Source: Streptomyces sclerotialus (GTDB lineage Bacteria; Actinomycetota; Actinomycetes; Streptomycetales; Streptomycetaceae). From it: 64,000 nt of DNA. Positions 1 to 11,057 of this stretch are shown here, one piece after another. Position 1 is the first letter of the stretch; each line of letters starts with the position of its first letter. The notes below the pieces were generated by a model. The model was not told where the DNA came from and did not search any database. It worked only from the letters and a program-made list of their open reading frames with translations. The position numbers and the translations under genes were made by a program. The stretch lies in the NCBI RefSeq assembly GCF_040907265.1, contig NZ_JBFOHP010000002.1, positions 6,324,001-6,388,000 on the forward strand. The letters run 5' to 3'.

Positions 1-1522
1 CCTCCTGCAGGCGGGAGCAGAAGGCGTGGAACGCGTCCACGGTGACCGCCGGGCAGCCGGGATCGCCGCCGACCTCGCAGGCCGAGAGCAGCGGCGTGTA
101 CCGGTAGAAGGCGCGGTCCTCGACCGACTTGGCGTGCAGTGCCGAGGCGGTCTGCGCGAAGCGGGCGGCGAAGTCGGCGTGGTCCGCCGCCTCGTCGCCC
201 TCGGAGCCGTCGCCCGGACGGCCCAGCGCGAGATCGCGTACCAGCGCGACGGAGCGGGCCTCCTCGGGTACCTCGAAGGACGCGGCGGCGCCCTCCGCCG
301 CCGCGTCCAGCATCTCGGCGTCCCGCTCGGCGCACCACGGGTCCTGTGCGTACGGGCGGTACACGGGCAGCCGGACGAGCAGTTCGTGCAGCGCCTGGCG
401 CAGGGCCCAGGGGGCGTGGTCGCCGTGGTGCGGCGCGCGCTCGCTGATGCGCGCGGCCGTACGCACCAAGCGGTCGATCTCGGCGGACAGTTCGTGGGTG
501 ACGACTTCGTAGGCGGCCTGCCGTACCGTTTCCTCCCAGTCGCCGCCCCGGTCCGCCAGGGGGGCCACGGTGTCGCGGTAGACCCCGTAGAGCAGGTCGG
601 CGCCCTCCGGGCACACGAAGAGCCCGTCGATGTGGCGCAGCGCGTCGTAGCCCGTGGTGCCCGCGCACGCCCAGCTCCGCGGCAGCCGTTCGTCGCCGGT
701 GAGGATCTTCTCCACGACCGTCCAGCGGCCGCCCGTGGCCTGCCGCAGCCGCGCCAGGTAGCCCGCGGGGTCCGCGAGCCCGTCCGGATGGTCGATGCGC
801 AGCCCGTCGATCACGCCGTCCTCGACGAGCCGCAGCACCGTCGCGTGCGTCGCCCGGAAGACCTCTGGGTCCTCGACGCGGACCGCGATCAGCTCGGAGA
901 TGGTGAAGAAGCGCCGGTAGTTCAGCTCCGTGCGGGCCAGCCGCCACCAGGAGAGCCGGTACCACTGCGCATCGAGGAGCTGCGGGAGCGGCAGCCGCTC
1001 CGTACCGGGGCGGATGGGGAAGGCGTGTTCGTGGTAGCGCAGCACGTCCCCCTGGATGCGCATCCGGGGCAGCTCGTCGGCCAGCCGGCCGCCCAGTACG
1101 GGCATCAGCAGCCGCCCGCCGTGCCCGCCCTCCCAGTCGATGTCGAACCAGCGGGCGTACGGCGAGGCGGGACCGTCCCGCAGAACGGACCACAGCGGCC
1201 CGTTCAAGGAGACGGGGGCGGGCCGGGCCATGTGATTGGGCACCAGGTCCACCACGAGCCGCAGGCCGTGCGCGGCGGCGACCCGCGCCAGCGCGCGCAG
1301 CCCCTCCTCGCCGCCCAGTTCGGCGCGCACCACGGAGTGGTCCACCACGTCGTACCCATGCGCGGAACCGGGGACGGCGCCGAGCACGGGGGAGAGGTGC
1401 AGGTGCGAGACGCCCAGGTCGGCCAGGTACGGCACGGCCTTCTCGGCCGCGGCGAACGGGAAGCCGGGCTGGAGCTGCAACCGGTAGGTGGCGGTGGGCG
1501 GCGCGCTGAATTCGGGCGTCAT
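1..1522 (-). CDS. treY: Maltooligosyl trehalose synthase (C-terminus cut by window)
   Basis: TreY rearranges the reducing-end alpha-1,4 bond of maltooligosaccharides to alpha,alpha-1,1, the first step of the TreY/TreZ trehalose route, in the cytoplasm. About 507 residues are visible of a family of roughly 750-850. The protein starts at the ATG at 1522 with MTPEFSAPPTATYRLQLQPG, the conserved family opening, followed by the GH13 segment with GYDVVDHS and DLVPNHMA. The reading frame is open to the window edge, so the end is missing because of the window and not because of a mutation. The gene is divergent from the MFS gene and near glgX, which releases the linear maltodextrins TreY uses. TreZ is not in view. 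Confidence 0.93.
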   Translation of the reverse strand, partial: MTPEFSAPPTATYRLQLQPGFPFAAAEKAVPYLADLGVSHLHLSPVLGAVPGSAHGYDVVDHSVVRAELGGEEGLRALARVAAAHGLRLVVDLVPNHMARPAPVSLNGPLWSVLRDGPASPYARWFDIDWEGGHGGRLLMPVLGGRLADELPRMRIQGDVLRYHEHAFPIRPGTERLPLPQLLDAQWYRLSWWRLARTELNYRRFFTISELIAVRVEDPEVFRATHATVLRLVEDGVIDGLRIDHPDGLADPAGYLARLRQATGGRWTVVEKILTGDERLPRSWACAGTTGYDALRHIDGLFVCPEGADLLYGVYRDTVAPLADRGGDWEETVRQAAYEVVTHELSAEIDRLVRTAARISERAPHHGDHAPWALRQALHELLVRLPVYRPYAQDPWCAERDAEMLDAAAEGAAASFEVPEEARSVALVRDLALGRPGDGSEGDEAADHADFAARFAQTASALHAKSVEDRAFYRYTPLLSACEVGGDPGCPAVTVDAFHAFCSRLQE

Positions 1523-3009
1523 GGGGACACACGTACCCGCGCGGTGCCTTGTTGCTTCATCCGATCGGGCGGGGTGTGCCCCGATTTTCGTTCGTACGTC
1601 CTGCCCATACTGGCCGGGGCGGCCGTGCCGATAGCGTCGGGCGATGACCGCTGTACTGGCCACCTACCGCACCGTGCTCGCGACGAGCGGCCCGGTGCTG
1701 CCCGCCGTCTCCTTCCTCGGCCGGCTGCCCACTGCCATGTGCCAGCTCGGCAGCGTCCTGCTGGTCGCCGAGACCAGCGGCAGCCTGGCGACGGCGGGCG
1801 TGGCGGGCGGCGCGCTGGCCGCCGGGCAGACCGTGGCCGGGCCGCTCATCGGCAGGCTCGCCGACCGGCGCGGCCAGCGTCCGGTGGTCCTGGCCGCCTG
1901 CTGGGCCAACGCCCTCGCCGTCACCGCCCTCGTACTCGCCGCGCTGTCCCACGTGGCCACGCTGCCGCTGGCCCTCCTGGCGCTGCTCGCCGGGCTCACC
2001 GTCCCCCAGGTGGGGCCGCTGGCCAGGACCCGGCTGGTCGCCCTGGTGCGGCGGGCCGGAGCGGACGAGCGCACGGTGAACGCCGCGCTCTCCTGGGAGG
2101 GCACCCTCGACGAGGTCTCCTTCGTGCTGGGTCCGGCGCTGGTGGGCGTGGCCGCGGCGGCCGCCCGTCCGGCCGCCGCGCTGGGACTGGCGGCGCTGCT
2201 CCTGGCCACGTGCGGTACGGCGTTCGCGCTGCACCCGACCTCGGGTGTGACGGCTCCGGGGACGCGGGAGGCGGACGCGTCCCCCGCGCGCGGGCACACC
2301 GCACGAGGTCCCTGGCGGCGGCGGTGCGCCGAGGCGCGAGAACGCCGCAGGGCGGCCCGGCGCGGCCGCCCCGGCATTCCGGGAGCCGTACACGCCCTGC
2401 GCGTCTCCATGGCCCTTCAGGGCGCCATGTTCGGCGCCTCGCAGGCCGGCATCACCGCACTGACCGAACGGCTCGGCGCCCCCGGCCACGCGGGCCTGGT
2501 CTACGCGGCGATGGGCGTGATGAGCGCCGTGGCCGGACTGTCGCTCGCCCTCGTACCGGCCCGGATCGGCCTGCCGACCCGCTGGCGGGCCGCCGCGGCG
2601 GGCCTGACCGTGCTCTCCGTACCGCTGCTGTTCGTCGGCTCCCTGGGGACGCTGTACGCGGTGGTCGTGGTCCTCGGCGCGGCCTTCGCGCCGCACCTCA
2701 TCACGATCTTCGCGCTCACCGAACGGCTGGTGCCCGCCCGCCGGATGGCCGAATCGATGGCCTTCCTGACCAGCTCGGTCGTCGGCGGGCAGGCGCTCGC
2801 GCTGGCCCTCTCGGGGCGGCTGGCCGAGTCGTACGGCCCGGCCGCCGCCTTCGCCGTCGCGGTCGCCGCCGCCGTCCTCGTGCTGTGCCTGGCGCTGACC
2901 GTCCGCCTCCGTACCCGGCCGGGCGCCCCGGCGTACGCGGGAGCCCGGCCGGGCGGCGGCACGGACACGGCCTCCGGAGGCCAGGACGCGGCTCCGGCCG
3001 GCCAGGAAG

Positions 3010-5139
<2,130 letters not shown>

Positions 5140-5654
5140 GCGTCGACTCTTCCACTTCCTAGAGGGGCGCCGCGACGGACTGACGACCGCGGACCGAACC
5201 GGAATTCTTCCCCGATGAGCGGCGAACAGTGGGACGTTCGCGAGATCTTCGCCGAAAGGCAGGCAACCTGCCGCGAAAGAGGGTCCTCCGACCGGGGGAA
5301 CGATCAGGTGTCCGACCGCAATCCTCATGTATAGCGACATAGCGCGAGAGAAGGGGTGTCCTGGGCGTGTCGCGACTCCTGAGCAATCACTTTCGGCCTC
5401 CTTCCCGGTGGCCTCCGATGTCCCGCCGGCCTCCTGACGAGGGGCGTGACGAGGGGAGAGTCCGCCGGGACTCCGGCGTGGCTCCCGGTGGCCCCACTAT
5501 GACTCCGCTCACGCCCGTTTCCCTTTCCGGACACAACGGGCACGGCGAATAAGGGGAGTTGGTGGAAGAGTCGGCGCATCCGGCTGCACCCCCTCCCGGA
5601 CCCGCAGTAGGGTGCCTTGATCGTTGGCGTGGGGGTTCGGAAGGCGGTGTACAG
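5140..5654. promoter_or_regulatory. Divergent intergenic region glgX / HEPN gene
   Basis: About 515 bp between two diverging genes. It contains short open frames on both strands, none with good start context or recognisable product. A direct repeat TGACGAGGGG occurs twice around 5437-5456. The promoters of both genes must lie here, but I cannot assign -35/-10 boxes with confidence. Confidence 0.4.
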
Positions 5655-6893
5655 GTGAGCTCGGGCGGGTTGGAGTTGCCTCCTGGTGACGATGGTCATG
5701 AGGGCGGCTCCATCGACGCACCGCCCGGCGCGGTGTCCCTCGCACGCCCCCTGGAGATCGGGGCGGAGCTGGAGTGGGGTGCCGAGGCCTGGAGCGAGGT
5801 ACGTACCCGCGCCAGACGCGCCGGGCGTGCCTACATCTGGCTGAATCTCGTCGAACAACGGCTGCGCGCCGTCGTCGCGGCCGTGCTGCGCCCCATCTAC
5901 GAGCCGGTGCACGGCGACGAATGGGTGGTCGCGGCGGCCGGGCCCGCCGGTCAGGAGTGGGTGCAGCGCGCCGTCGCCGTGCGCGAGGTCAGCCGCCGCA
6001 AGGGGTACCTCCTCGATCCCGCCGACGACAACATCATCAGCTTCCTCACCCTCCCGCAGCTGCGCGAGCTGATGGTCCAGCACTGGCCCTGCTTCGAGCC
6101 GTACTTCGACGACCGGCGCGATGTCGAGCTGGCCCTCGACGAGCTGGAGGTCGCCCGCAACATCGTCTCCCGCAACCGCGCGCTCTCCGAGACGGTGCTC
6201 GCCCAGGCCGAACGCGCCTCCGCGCGCCTCCTGGAGATACTGGGCTCCGGCATCGGCACCCGTACGGCCGGGCGGCTGCCCATCGACGCGGTCGAGGACC
6301 TGGTGGGCGACCGCTACGCCGACGTCGTGGGCGTCCACCCCGACCGGGTGCGCCTCCAGCGCCAGCTGCCCGCCGAGGACCTCTTCGGGGGCGCGCGGCG
6401 GCTCGACGCGGTCGGCATAGGGCTGAACCTGCTCGTCCAGAACTACTCGGGCCGCCGGCTGGTCCGGCTGGCCGAGTCCGGCTGCCGGGTACGGCTGCTC
6501 TTCCTCAACCCGGCCAGCAGCGCGGTCCGCCGCCGCGAGCGGGAGCTGGGCCTGAAGAAGGGCGAGATGAGCCGGTCGATCGAGATGAACATCATGCACA
6601 TGCGGCGGGTGCGGGCCCGGCTGCGCGACCCCGGCGCCTTCGAGATCCAGGTCTTCGACGAGACCCCGCGCTTCACGGCGTACCTCGTCGACGGCGACGG
6701 CCCGGACGGCATAGCCGTGGTCCAGTCCTACCTGCGCAGGAGCCGGGGCATGGAGGTGCCGGTCCTGGTGCTGCGCGGCGGCGGCCGGGAGGTCGTCCGG
6801 CACGAGGACGGCCGGGAGAGCGACCACGGGCTCTTCGAGGTGTACCGCGAGGAGTTCGAGAGCGTGTGGGCGGACGCGCGGCCGGTGTCGTGA
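5655..6893 (+). CDS. SAV2148-type HEPN-domain protein with PLD-like C-terminal region
   Basis: 412 residues from the GTG at 5655, which has GGAAGGCGG about 10 nt upstream; the open frame extends back to a TTG at 5559 but that start lacks spacing for a Shine-Dalgarno. Residues about 45-130 form a helical HEPN-like domain; R79-x6-H86 (RPIYEPVH) fits the Rx4-6H signature of HEPN RNases. The C-terminal half (about 265-400: LVRLAESGCRVRLLFLNPAS, then FEIQVFDETPRFTAYLVDGD) resembles phospholipase-D-fold regions such as those called DUF5919, without obvious HKD motifs. The family is, to my knowledge, widely conserved in Streptomyces and has no established function. The gene stands alone, with no antitoxin-like partner next to it. 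RNase activity is inference. Confidence 0.72.
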   Translation: MSSGGLELPPGDDGHEGGSIDAPPGAVSLARPLEIGAELEWGAEAWSEVRTRARRAGRAYIWLNLVEQRLRAVVAAVLRPIYEPVHGDEWVVAAAGPAGQEWVQRAVAVREVSRRKGYLLDPADDNIISFLTLPQLRELMVQHWPCFEPYFDDRRDVELALDELEVARNIVSRNRALSETVLAQAERASARLLEILGSGIGTRTAGRLPIDAVEDLVGDRYADVVGVHPDRVRLQRQLPAEDLFGGARRLDAVGIGLNLLVQNYSGRRLVRLAESGCRVRLLFLNPASSAVRRRERELGLKKGEMSRSIEMNIMHMRRVRARLRDPGAFEIQVFDETPRFTAYLVDGDGPDGIAVVQSYLRRSRGMEVPVLVLRGGGREVVRHEDGRESDHGLFEVYREEFESVWADARPVS

Positions 6894-6924
6894 GCCGCCC
6901 CGCCCGCCCGTGGCGGCCACCGGC

Positions 6925-7688
6925 TCAGGGCGTGCCCCTGATCCCGCCGTCGCCCCGCATCTCGATGCCGTTCACGTAGTCGGCGAGGGGCTCGCGAGGT
7001 ACAGCACCGCGCCCGCGATGTCCTCCGCGCGCCCCAGCCGGCCGACGGGGTTGGGCGCGTACCGGGCCGCGGCCTCTGCCGCCGGCTCGCCGCGCTCCTC
7101 GAACATCCGGCGCGTCGAGGGCGTTTCGATGACGCCCGGGCTGACGCGGTTCGCCGTGACCCCCGTGCCGGCCAGGTGCCGGGCCAGGGTGGTCGTCATG
7201 TTCACCACCGCGGCCTTGGCGGCGGAGCACTCGACCATGTTCGGCAGCGGCGTGCGCACCGCCCGGCTGCCGATGTCGACCACCCGGCCCCAGCCGTGCG
7301 CGCGGAGCGCGGGCAGCAGCGCCTGCGTCGTCCGCGCCGCCGAGAACACGTTCCCCTCGAACGCCCGCTGCCGGTCCGCGGGCCGCACGCCGTCCCAGTC
7401 GTGCTCGGCGAACGGTCCGGCGTTGTTGACCAGGAGGTGCACGCCGGAGTCACGGGCCACGGCGGCCACCCGCGCCGCGCCGTCCGGCTCACCCAGGTCG
7501 CCGAGTACCACCTCCGCGCGTACGCCGTGCGCCGCCGCCCGGCGCGCGACCTCCGCCGCGGCGTCCGCGTTCCGCCCGTGCGCCAGTACGTCACAGCCCT
7601 CGGCCGCCGGCATCCCGGCGACCGCCGCGCCGATGCCGCCACTGCTTCCCGTCACCAACGCCCGCCGTCCGGCCAGTTGCAGGTCCAT
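6925..7688 (-). pseudogene. SDR family oxidoreductase, frameshifted and lacking the catalytic Tyr
   Basis: Short-chain dehydrogenase starting MDLQLAGRRALVTGSSGGIG with the Rossmann TGxxxGIG motif and LLVNNAGP. Two defects are visible. The YxxxK catalytic motif reads C-S-A-A-K (TGC where TAC is expected, within NMVECSAAKAA). Near 6985-6990 the frame shifts: the main frame ends LYLASPSPTT at 6972, while the expected SDR ending PLADYVNGIEMRGDGGIRGTP lies in the next frame and runs to a TGA at 6925. One extra G in the GGGG run (C on the coding strand) would join them. Either a decaying gene or a sequencing indel plus a natural substitution. No operon partner. Confidence 0.82.
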
Positions 7689-7841
7689 GAGGGAAACCCT
7701 GGGGACGAGGGGCGCGAAGGGCAGAAGCCGGGGGCGTTGTCAGTGGTGCGTGGGAGAGTGAGGGAACACGGGAACGCGGCCGTGCGGGACGCGGCGGGCG
7801 GTCGCGTGCGACACGGGGGACGCACCATCGAAGGAGGCCGC

Positions 7842-8549
7842 ATGAGCTGGCACAAGGAACCACTGGTCGGCTTCGACCTGGAGACCACGGGCACCGACGT
7901 CGAGACCGACCGGGTCGTCACCGCCGCCGTCATCCGGCTCGACGCGGCCGGAGTGGCCGCACCGGCACTGAGCTGGGTCCTCGACCCCGGAGTGCCGATA
8001 CCGTCCGAAGCGGCGGCCATTCACGGCTACTCGACCGACTTCGTGCGGCGGCACGGCCGCCCGGCCGCGGCAGGTCTGGCGGAGATCACGGAAGCGCTCG
8101 CGGCGGCGCTGGGCACGGGCATCCCGCTCGTGGTGATGAACGCCCGGTACGACCTCTCGCTGCTGGACCGCGAGTGCCGCCGGCACGGCGTCGCGCCGCT
8201 GTCCGACCGGCTCGGCGCGGACCCGGCGCCGGTCGTCGACCCGCTCGTCCTCGACAAGCACCTCGACCCCTACCGGAAGGGCAAGCGCACGCTCCAGGCG
8301 CTGTGCGCGCACTACGGCGTGGTGCTGGACGCGGCGCACGAAGCGGGCGCGGACGCCGTGGCCGCGGTCGGCGTGGCCCGCCGGATAGGTGCGAAGCACC
8401 CGGAGGTCGCCGGGCTGACGCTGCCCGCGCTGCACGGCCTCCAGCGCACGGCGGCGGCCGACCAGGCCGCCTCCTTCCAGCGCTACTTGCGCCGTACCGA
8501 CCCGTCGGCCCGCGTCGAGCCGGCCTGGCCGCTGATACCGCGGGGCTGA
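7842..8549 (+). CDS. DEDDh 3'-5' exonuclease (DNA polymerase III epsilon-like)
   Basis: 235-residue exonuclease of the DnaQ superfamily. Exo I is GFDLETTGTD (residues about 9-18), Exo II NARYDLSLLDRE (about 99-110), Exo III HEAGADAVAA (about 166), giving the DEDDh set of acidic residues plus His. The ATG at 7842 has a strong GAAGGAGG Shine-Dalgarno 5 nt upstream, so the longer open frame from 7176 is rejected. It lacks the beta-clamp motif and polymerase partners of true epsilon subunits; such stand-alone versions are common in Streptomyces and probably act in repair or nucleic acid turnover. Confidence 0.88.
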   Translation: MSWHKEPLVGFDLETTGTDVETDRVVTAAVIRLDAAGVAAPALSWVLDPGVPIPSEAAAIHGYSTDFVRRHGRPAAAGLAEITEALAAALGTGIPLVVMNARYDLSLLDRECRRHGVAPLSDRLGADPAPVVDPLVLDKHLDPYRKGKRTLQALCAHYGVVLDAAHEAGADAVAAVGVARRIGAKHPEVAGLTLPALHGLQRTAAADQAASFQRYLRRTDPSARVEPAWPLIPRG

Positions 8550-8622
8550 TTCCGCAGGGGGACGGTCGGCTCGCGGCGGACACCGGGAAGGGGCGGGCCG
8601 GGCAGGAAAGACCGGGACGCTG

Positions 8623-8855
8623 AGAGCCTGTGCCATCGCCCCGGTCGGATCAGCGAACGTCGTCCGGTGCGTGCGATCGCAAGGCGGCTGGAAGCCTCGA
8701 GGGGGCACCTCCCTGGCCCTCAAGGCCTTGGGGGAGGAGCTACCAGGGCGTTTCGGTATCGCCGCGAGGATGGGGTCTCCTCTGCTCGAGCGAAGCCGAG
8801 AGCTTGGGGAAGTGCCAGGCGGCGGGCGCCCGGCCGGGGTGAGGACACAGGCTCT
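8623..8855. mobile_element. MITE-like element with 10-bp perfect terminal inverted repeats
   Basis: AGAGCCTGTG at 8623-8632 and its exact reverse complement CACAGGCTCT at 8846-8855 bound a 233-bp segment with no convincing ORF. Inside are two hairpin-forming stretches: CCTCCC...GGGAGG around 8705-8738, and a second with CTCGAGCGAAGCCGAGAG around 8783-8800, a type of GC-rich palindrome often seen between Streptomyces genes. The right end touches the stop codon (TAA, 8855-8857) of the methyltransferase gene. No clear target-site duplication is seen. It sits between convergent genes and may also act as a terminator. Its relation to a particular insertion sequence family is unproven. Confidence 0.6.
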
Positions 8856-9715
8856 TACGGATTCGGCAGGGGCTCGGCCGGGACGAGGGTGAGGTAGGCG
8901 ATGCCGAGGAGGTCGCGGTAGCCGGCGAGCCAGGACCTGCGGTGGGCGTCGGCCCGTGCGCAGGTCTCGGGGGCGAGCGGATGGCCGGGGTGGGCGGCCA
9001 GCCACTCCTCCACGTCGCAGCGGTAGGCCGATTCGAACGCCTCCCACTCGTCGCCGTTCGCCGTCTCCACCCATGCCGGGCGGAAGCCCGCGTCGACGGC
9101 GAGGTCGACGAGTTCGGCCAGGCTCACATGTTCCTCGGGGGCGGCATCCGGCCACATCCGCGCCAGCTCCGCCGCGGCCGGCGGGCGCTGCCAGAAGCCC
9201 TCGCCGTACAGCACGCGGCCGCCGGGGGCGACGAGCCGGCGCAGCTCGCGCAGTACGGTGCGGAAGTTGTGCGGCGACTCGGGACCGCTCACGGCATGGC
9301 CGGCGCCGAGGCAGAGCACGAGGTCGGCGGGGCCCCGCGTGGTCCCGTGCCCGGACTCCTCGGCGAACTCCACGCGGTCGGCGAGGCCGCGGGCCGCGGC
9401 GTTCGCCCGGCCCCTGGCCAGGTCGTCCGCGGCGAGGTCGATGCCGATGCCGGTGGCGCCGGGCGTGGCGTCGAGCATCCGCAGCATGAACTCCCCCCAG
9501 CCGCAGCCGATGTCGAGCACGGTGGCCGGGCGGGCCGCGGCGAGCCGCTGCACCATCCGCCCCGCCCGCTCCTCGGACAGCGGCCCGTGGAAGTCGAGCC
9601 GGGTCAGCCGGGGCGGCCCGTCACCACCGGGCCCGGAGCCCGGTCCGTGGCCGGGCGTCGGCAGCGCCACGTCTGCGGGAGATGCGGAAGGTGCGGGAGG
9701 CGTGTTGTCGGGCAT
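8855..9715 (-). CDS. Class I SAM-dependent methyltransferase
   Basis: 286 residues. A Pro/Gly-rich N-terminal extension of about 45 residues precedes a Rossmann methyltransferase core: motif I VLDIGCGWGEFMLRML, motif II with GIGIDLAADDLARG, motif III LVLCLGAGHAVSG, then LVAPGGRVLYGEGFW. Substrate unknown; the C-terminal half is Trp-rich and resembles uncharacterised Streptomyces methyltransferases. The last residues (EPLPNP) end at a TAA that overlaps the terminal inverted repeat of the MITE-like element, so the present C-terminus may have been set by that insertion. ATG at 9715. Confidence 0.8.
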   Translation of the reverse strand: MPDNTPPAPSASPADVALPTPGHGPGSGPGGDGPPRLTRLDFHGPLSEERAGRMVQRLAAARPATVLDIGCGWGEFMLRMLDATPGATGIGIDLAADDLARGRANAAARGLADRVEFAEESGHGTTRGPADLVLCLGAGHAVSGPESPHNFRTVLRELRRLVAPGGRVLYGEGFWQRPPAAAELARMWPDAAPEEHVSLAELVDLAVDAGFRPAWVETANGDEWEAFESAYRCDVEEWLAAHPGHPLAPETCARADAHRRSWLAGYRDLLGIAYLTLVPAEPLPNP

Positions 9716-9809
9716 GGGGCGGGACGTTAGCCCGCGACAGCCCGCGCCCGGTACCGAATATCGGGCGCGCGGCCGTCCGCAGGGACACCGGACAGCGGGC
9801 AGGCGGCTG

Positions 9810-10721
9810 TCAGAAGGGGTACCAGCGCACCGACGCGTCGCCTTCGCGGAGGGAGGCGATGCGGCGGCGGAACTCCTTCAGGGCCGCGGGGTTGCCCGGG
9901 GCGTGCTGGGAGACCCAGGCGCAGCTGGCGGTCTCGCGGGAGCCGCGCAGTACGGCGCAGCCCTCCCAGTCCCGTACGTCCCAGCCGTAGGCCCGTACGA
10001 ACGTGTCGTACGCCTCGGCGCCCAGGCCGTACCGGTCCCGGCTGAGGGCCATGACCACCAGGTCGTGCTCGCGCAGGTCGCGGGAGAAGGTCTCCAGGTC
10101 GACCAGGACCGGGCCGTCCGGGCCGACATGGACGTTGCGCGGCAGCGCGTCACCGTGGAGGGGGCCGCGCGGCAGGTGCGGCTCCAGGGCCGTCGCCGCG
10201 GCGGCGAACGCGTCCCGCCGGCCGCGCAGGTACTCCGCGTCCTCCCGCGACACCGCGTCCCCCGCCAGCCGCAGCCAGCGCTCCACGCCGCCCAGCAGCT
10301 CCCGCCGGGGCAGCTCGAACGGCGGCTCGGGCAGGGCGTGCACCAGCCGCAGCAGCTCGGCGAGGTCGGCGGGCCCGGCGGGCCGTACCGGCTCGGGCAG
10401 CCGCTCCCAGTAGGTGACGGGGTGGCCGTCCACCAGCCGGGCCGCCGGCTCGGCGGCGCGCACCGCCGGTACGCCCGCCTCGGCCAGCCAGCGCGCCACC
10501 CGCAGCTCCCGCTCGGCGCGCGCGAGCAGTTCGGCGCTGCGGCCCACGCGGATCACGGGGCCGGTCTCACCGAGCGCGAAGACGGCGTTCTCGCCGAGGG
10601 CGAGCAGCTTCGCGTCCGCCGCGGCGTCCGGCCGCCCGGCCGCGGCCAGCACGTCCCGTGCGCGCGACTCCGTGAAGGGCGTGCCCGGCGCGGAACCGGC
10701 TCCGCCACTCGCCTCGGTCAT
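9810..10721 (-). CDS. Aminoglycoside phosphotransferase (APH) family kinase
   Basis: 303-residue protein-kinase-like small-molecule phosphotransferase. Seen: an N-terminal lobe with a glycine-rich stretch (LALGENAVFALGETGPVIRVGR), the Brenner motif LHGDALPRNVHV (catalytic Asp and Asn), and LVDLETFSRD, where DxE replaces the usual DxD metal site. Substrate unknown; members include antibiotic, choline, homoserine and sugar kinases, so resistance should not be assumed. ATG at 10721. It lies 94 bp downstream of the methyltransferase start on the same strand and diverges from the ABC importer. Confidence 0.82.
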   Translation of the reverse strand: MTEASGGAGSAPGTPFTESRARDVLAAAGRPDAAADAKLLALGENAVFALGETGPVIRVGRSAELLARAERELRVARWLAEAGVPAVRAAEPAARLVDGHPVTYWERLPEPVRPAGPADLAELLRLVHALPEPPFELPRRELLGGVERWLRLAGDAVSREDAEYLRGRRDAFAAAATALEPHLPRGPLHGDALPRNVHVGPDGPVLVDLETFSRDLREHDLVVMALSRDRYGLGAEAYDTFVRAYGWDVRDWEGCAVLRGSRETASCAWVSQHAPGNPAALKEFRRRIASLREGDASVRWYPF

Positions 10722-10835
10722 GGTGCTGCCTCCTGCGCTCCGTGAGCACCCCGGCGCGCTCCGGCTCCCCGGGCCGCCCCGATGTCTCGATCCCCCACAG
10801 TCTCTCAGGCGGGTCCGACACCCAAAGTTCGGCGG

Positions 10836-10903
10836 GTGCCGCTCCCCGCCCTCCCGCGTGTGCCGCTGCCAGCCCTCCCGCGTGTGCCGCTCCCCCCTCC
10901 CGG
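10836..10903. repeat. 24-bp tandem repeat, 2.8 copies
   Basis: Unit begins GTGCCGCTCCCCGCCCTCCC. Copies lie at 10836-10859, 10860-10883 and a partial copy from 10884. It is non-coding, in the 336-bp region between the APH-like gene and the ABC importer. The rest of that region has no recognisable gene. Confidence 0.7.
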
Positions 10904-11057
10904 ACAGATCCTTCCGGTCTTCCCTGCTGAGGCGTCTTGACGGCGTCCCCCGGGGTCACGACGATGACGACGGCTGTCCGCGCGTACGGGCGCGCGCGGC
11001 CGTTCCGTATCGGATGTACCGGACGTTTCGGACCGAGCCGCGCCAAGGAGCCCTGCC

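Noticed and set aside
5367..5552. 61-aa plus-strand ORF before the HEPN gene
   Set aside because: No good start context; Arg/Pro-rich sequence with no similarity I can name.
9810..10721. APH-like gene as an antibiotic resistance determinant
   Set aside because: Only family-level motifs are seen, and the metal site is DxE; no resistance class can be assigned.
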